Assembly: GCF_023734095.1 (NCBI RefSeq)
Contig: NZ_AP024620.1
Coordinates: forward strand, 1,794,501-1,858,500
Source of the DNA: Moorella sp. Hama-1
GTDB lineage: Bacteria > Bacillota > DSM-521 > Neomoorellales > Neomoorellaceae
Reading direction: 5' to 3'
Length of the DNA stretch: 64,000 nt
Position 1 is the first letter of the stretch, and the number at the start of each line of letters is the position of its first letter. The position numbers and the translations under genes were made by a program. A model generated the notes under the pieces. The model ran no database searches. It saw only the letters and a program-made list of their open reading frames with translations, and was not told the DNA's origin. This document shows positions 61,222-64,000 of this stretch, piece after piece.

Positions 61222-62051
61222 GAGGTCTTACGCCGGCGGCGGGGTTTGTCTGCCGCCGTGCCGGCAGTCACTCCTTCCTTTTCCTTTTTGGCCAGCTCGA
61301 TACTGGCCTTTAAGGCCTCCATGAGGTCGACTACCTTGCCGGCCTCCGGCCGGGCCGGGACGGCCACTTCATCCCCGGCTATTTTGGCCTCGATAACCTT
61401 CATTAAATCCTGGCGGTAGGTGTCGGTATACTTCTCCGGTTGAAAACTGGTGGCCAGGCTCTTGATCAGGGTGACGGCCATCTTGACTTCGTTGGCGTGG
61501 AGGTCAACCTGGAAATCCAGTTCCGGTAGGGCACTTATCGCCCTTACTTCCGCCGGGTAAAACATGGTGTTTATCACCAGGGCCGGGCCGTAGACCCGCA
61601 CTGCCGCCAGGGATTCCCGGGTACGTAAGGTCACCCGGGCTATAGCCACCTTCCCCGTCTCGGCCATAGCCTGCCTTAACAGGGTATAGGGTTTCTGACC
61701 CATTTCACCGGGAACCAGGTAATAGGAACGGGCAAAATAGACGGGGTCAATCTCCGGCAGGTCGACGAAGTCCATGATGTTAATGCTGTGGGTGGTATCG
61801 GCCGGGATACCTGCCAGGTCTTCTTCCCGGATGATTACGTACCGGCCCTTTTCGTACTCGTAACCGCGCACGATCTCCTCCGGCGGCACTTCAGCCCGGC
61901 AATGGGGACAGTATTTCCGGTACTGGATGGGCGTTTGGCAGCGGGAGTGCAGGTAATTGAATTTAAGGTCCTGGCTCTCCGTGGCCGGATAGAGTTTCAC
62001 CGGTACGTTGACCAGGCCAAAGCTAATGGCGCCCTTCCACAGGGGCCGCAT
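61218..62051 (-). CDS. ku: Ku protein (bacterial NHEJ)
   Basis: A 277-residue Ku homodimer subunit that binds DNA double-strand ends and recruits LigD. WKGAISFGLVNVPVKLYPAT is the family start; YEYEKGRYVIIREEDL and RSYYLVPGEMGQKPYTLLRQAM are core segments; a CPHC pair and other cysteines near residue 38-53 may hold zinc. The ATG at 62051 follows GAGGTG; a GTG at 62060 is the alternative. The Lys/Arg-rich C-terminal tail is short. Confidence 0.92.
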   Translation of the reverse strand: MRPLWKGAISFGLVNVPVKLYPATESQDLKFNYLHSRCQTPIQYRKYCPHCRAEVPPEEIVRGYEYEKGRYVIIREEDLAGIPADTTHSINIMDFVDLPEIDPVYFARSYYLVPGEMGQKPYTLLRQAMAETGKVAIARVTLRTRESLAAVRVYGPALVINTMFYPAEVRAISALPELDFQVDLHANEVKMAVTLIKSLATSFQPEKYTDTYRQDLMKVIEAKIAGDEVAVPARPEAGKVVDLMEALKASIELAKKEKEGVTAGTAADKPRRRRKTS

Positions 62052-62111
62052 GGCTCTCACCTCGGGCTTTTTTAATAGTATCCCCGCCAGAGCAGGGGGA
62101 GATACGGGAAA

Positions 62112-62136
62112 AGGAAAAACCCGGGAAAACCCGGGC
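62112..62136 (-). terminator. Terminator of the aminotransferase gene
   Basis: CCCGGG-TTTT-CCCGGG on the minus strand, directly followed by TTTTTCCTTTT. Confidence 0.7.
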
Positions 62137-62175
62137 CTTTGCTTTACCCTTAAGCGATTAAGTTTTCCCTACCAA

Positions 62176-63366
62176 TTACTCCAGCTCGCTGATAAAGGCT
62201 TTGAGCCGTTCCAGGCCGGTTTCAATCTGGTCCATGGCCGTGGCGTAGGAGAGGCGCAGGTACGGGTCGGCACCAAAGGCCACGCCGGGGACCACAGCTA
62301 CCTGGTATTCATTCAAAAGGATCGTAGCCACATCGGTGGAATTGGACAACTCCTGGCCGCGGAACTTCCGGCCCAAGAGCTTGCCGATATATGGAAAAAC
62401 ATAGAAGGCACCGCCAGGCTGGTTGCAGTCCACCCCCGGCAAATCCCGCAGTCCCGCCAGGATGCGGTTGCGGCGTACCTCAAACTCCCGGCGCATGGCT
62501 TCCACCGGTGCCTGGCTGCCGTTCAGGGCGGCTACTGCTGCCTTCTGGGCGATGGAGGTGGGGTTAGAAGTCGAATGGCTCTGGAGATCGGTCATGGCTT
62601 TAGCGATAGCCCGCGGCGTGGCGGCGTAGCCAATCCGCCAGCCGGTCATGGCGTAGGTTTTAGAAACCCCGTCTATCAGGATGGTCCGTTCCTTAATCTC
62701 CAGTCCCAGGGAGGCGATGCTGGTGTGGGTGAGGCCGTCATAAAGCAGGGCGGCGTAGATTTCGTCAGAAATGACCAGGAGATCGTGGGCCAGGATAACC
62801 TCCGCCAGGGCTTCCAGCTCAGCACGGCTGTAGACAGCCCCGGTAGGATTGGCAGGTGAATTAAGGATCAACAATTTTGTCCTGGGGGTCAAGGCCGCCT
62901 CCAGGGCGGCCGGAGTTACTTTGAAGTCCCCATCGGCGCCCGTCTGGATGACCACCGGTACCCCGCCGGCGAGCTTGACCTGTTCAAAGTAACTCACCCA
63001 GTAGGGGGCGATCAGGATTACCTCGTCCCCCTCGTTAAGTAAGACCTGCATGGCGTTATACAGGGAGTGCTTGGCGCCGCAGGAGACGACAATATTCGCC
63101 GGTTCGTAGTTCACCCCCCGGGCCGCCAGGCTGGCGGCTACCGCCTGGCGCAGCTCCGGGATACCGGCCACCGGCGTGTAACGGGTAAAGCCGGCGGCCA
63201 GGGCGTCAACGGCCGCCTGTTTAATATGCTCCGGGGTACCAAAGTCAGGTTCGCCGGCGCTGAAGTTTATTACTTTAACCCCCCTGGCCTTCATGGCCTT
63301 GGCCTGGGCGTCAATGGCCAGGGTGGGTGAAGGGCTGATTCCGGCAGCCCGCCGGGCAAGTTCCAC
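62176..63366 (-). CDS. aspB: Class I aminotransferase, aspartate aminotransferase type
   Basis: A 396-residue PLP enzyme. FSAGEPDFGTPEHIK, RYTPVAGIPELRQAV, NSPANPTGAVY, and the PLP-lysine motif DGVSKTYAMTGWRIGY are all in place. It transfers amino groups between aspartate (or related amino acids) and 2-oxoglutarate. The GTG at 63366 gives the usual family start (MELARRAAGISPSPT) and has GGAGGG seven bases upstream; ATG 63381 and longer versions would put that site inside the gene. Confidence 0.9.
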   Translation of the reverse strand: MELARRAAGISPSPTLAIDAQAKAMKARGVKVINFSAGEPDFGTPEHIKQAAVDALAAGFTRYTPVAGIPELRQAVAASLAARGVNYEPANIVVSCGAKHSLYNAMQVLLNEGDEVILIAPYWVSYFEQVKLAGGVPVVIQTGADGDFKVTPAALEAALTPRTKLLILNSPANPTGAVYSRAELEALAEVILAHDLLVISDEIYAALLYDGLTHTSIASLGLEIKERTILIDGVSKTYAMTGWRIGYAATPRAIAKAMTDLQSHSTSNPTSIAQKAAVAALNGSQAPVEAMRREFEVRRNRILAGLRDLPGVDCNQPGGAFYVFPYIGKLLGRKFRGQELSNSTDVATILLNEYQVAVVPGVAFGADPYLRLSYATAMDQIETGLERLKAFISELE

Positions 63367-63552
63367 TATAAATCCCTCCATGTCCTTGATATTTTTATTA
63401 TTTATCAGTGACCAGGGTTTTGTAAAGGCATTTCCTACTTGTACACAGTATTTCTCCAGCCGGGGCAACTACATCCGGGTGAACCACATTCCCCCTCTCT
63501 CCTCTTTCACCGCCGGCAAGGGGGTAAGCCCGTACCGGTGTTACCCGTGGGT

Positions 63553-64000
63553 TTAAGCCTGCTGTACTTCCGGGCCGGCGACCCGGTTGACCAGGCTGCC
63601 GATCTGCTCCACCCGGATCTCAATGGTATCCCCAACCTGCATGGGGCCTATGCCCTCGGGGGTACCGGTTAGGATTAGATCGCCGGGCTGCAGGGTCATT
63701 ACATGGGAGATGAAGCTCACCAGGTGGGGAACGGAGAAGATTAACTGGGATGTCCGACCGTCTTGTTTTTGTACCCCGTTTAAGAAAGACTGGACTCGGA
63801 GATCAGCCGGGTCGATACCCCTGACGATCCAGGGCCCGCAGGGCAAAAAGGTGTCAAAGCCCTTGGCCCTGGTCCACTGGCCGTCCTTTTGCTGCAGGTC
63901 CCGGGCCGTAACGTCGTTGGCTACGGTGTAACCGAAGATATAATCCCCGGCTTCCTCTTCCCTGATGTTATGGGCTTCCCGGCCGATAACCACTGCCAGT
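63553..64000 (-). CDS. Fumarylacetoacetate hydrolase-family protein, C-terminal part
   Basis: The last 149 residues of an FAH-family enzyme whose 5' end lies beyond the window. VVIGREAHNI, YTVANDVTARDLQ, KGFDTFLPCGPWI and GDLILTGTPEGIGPMQVGD are the usual motifs; the metal-binding Asp is in the ANDVTARD segment. Members hydrolyse or decarboxylate 2-oxo-alkenoate-type acids; the substrate here is unknown. It ends 187 bases before the aspB start. Confidence 0.9.
   Translation of the reverse strand, partial: LAVVIGREAHNIREEEAGDYIFGYTVANDVTARDLQQKDGQWTRAKGFDTFLPCGPWIVRGIDPADLRVQSFLNGVQKQDGRTSQLIFSVPHLVSFISHVMTLQPGDLILTGTPEGIGPMQVGDTIEIRVEQIGSLVNRVAGPEVQQA

Noticed and set aside
63367-63468. Longer version of the aspartate aminotransferase starting at 63468
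   Set aside because: The extra residues match nothing in the family, and the GGAGGG site inside it fits the GTG at 63366.

Overview
The window looks like chromosomal DNA of a strictly anaerobic, probably thermophilic acetogen-type Firmicute close to Moorella. This is an inference from content: a CooC-type nickel ATPase, an NADH-type [FeFe] hydrogenase, Mrp-type Fe-S ATPases with NifX-like partners, a Moorella-style stressosome wired to a diguanylate cyclase, the gene order on long minus-strand operons, and moderately high GC. No rRNA, tRNA or CRISPR array was seen.

Layout. 1-169: the 5' end of an AbiEii-type nucleotidyltransferase. 488-3631 (+): a promoter followed by cooC, a small 4Fe-4S protein, an FAD/NAD(P) disulfide oxidoreductase and a DUF1638 protein. 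3683-6811 (-): SPASM radical SAM, MBL-fold and FmdB-type zinc-ribbon proteins and an HD-GYP phosphodiesterase. 6871-10396 (-): iron uptake, with a DtxR-FeoA fusion regulator, feoA, feoB and a 45-residue FeoB-associated Cys-rich peptide. 10678-12103 (-): cysteine desulfidase-like enzyme.

12187-32645 (-): the centrepiece, a roughly 20-kb array that reads as one transcription unit. It begins with a cobalamin riboswitch and a second, unassigned structured leader. Then come two complete FecCD/BtuFCD-type ABC importers, two different CobN-type chelatase H subunits, a SPASM radical SAM protein, ChlD, ChlI and an ABC-2 exporter. The single ChlI/ChlD pair probably serves both large subunits, each of which sits next to its own importer. 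The metal and tetrapyrrole substrates are not known from sequence.

32775-35710 (-): two NifX-like proteins, a 2[4Fe-4S] ferredoxin and two Mrp-type ATPases with ferredoxin inserts. 35929-36482: ParE/RelE toxin-antitoxin. 36551-39807 (-): znuA-znuC-znuB-zur with a promoter and operator. 39928-42950 (+): a decayed bifurcating-hydrogenase operon in which hydC is frameshifted, hydB has lost most of its interior and hydA is intact. 43108-46906: an unknown protein, an HD-GYP remnant, a HesB-like protein, a flippase-like membrane protein and a 1.44-kb ISNCY/IS1202-type insertion sequence with 16-bp target duplications.

47055-49264 (-): two-component system. 49496-53025 (-): stressosome rsbR-rsbS-rsbT-rsbX-diguanylate cyclase. 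53348-54660: a 21-residue ORF on the plus strand and, on the minus strand, a copper-amine-oxidase-domain surface protein under a class I c-di-GMP riboswitch, so a producer and a sensor of c-di-GMP lie about 4 kb apart. 54716-54881: MITE-like inverted repeats. 55152-62051 (-): OsmC, a SWIM/SNF2 pair and LigD/Ku end-joining genes. 62112-64000 (-): aspartate-type aminotransferase and a partial FAH-family hydrolase.
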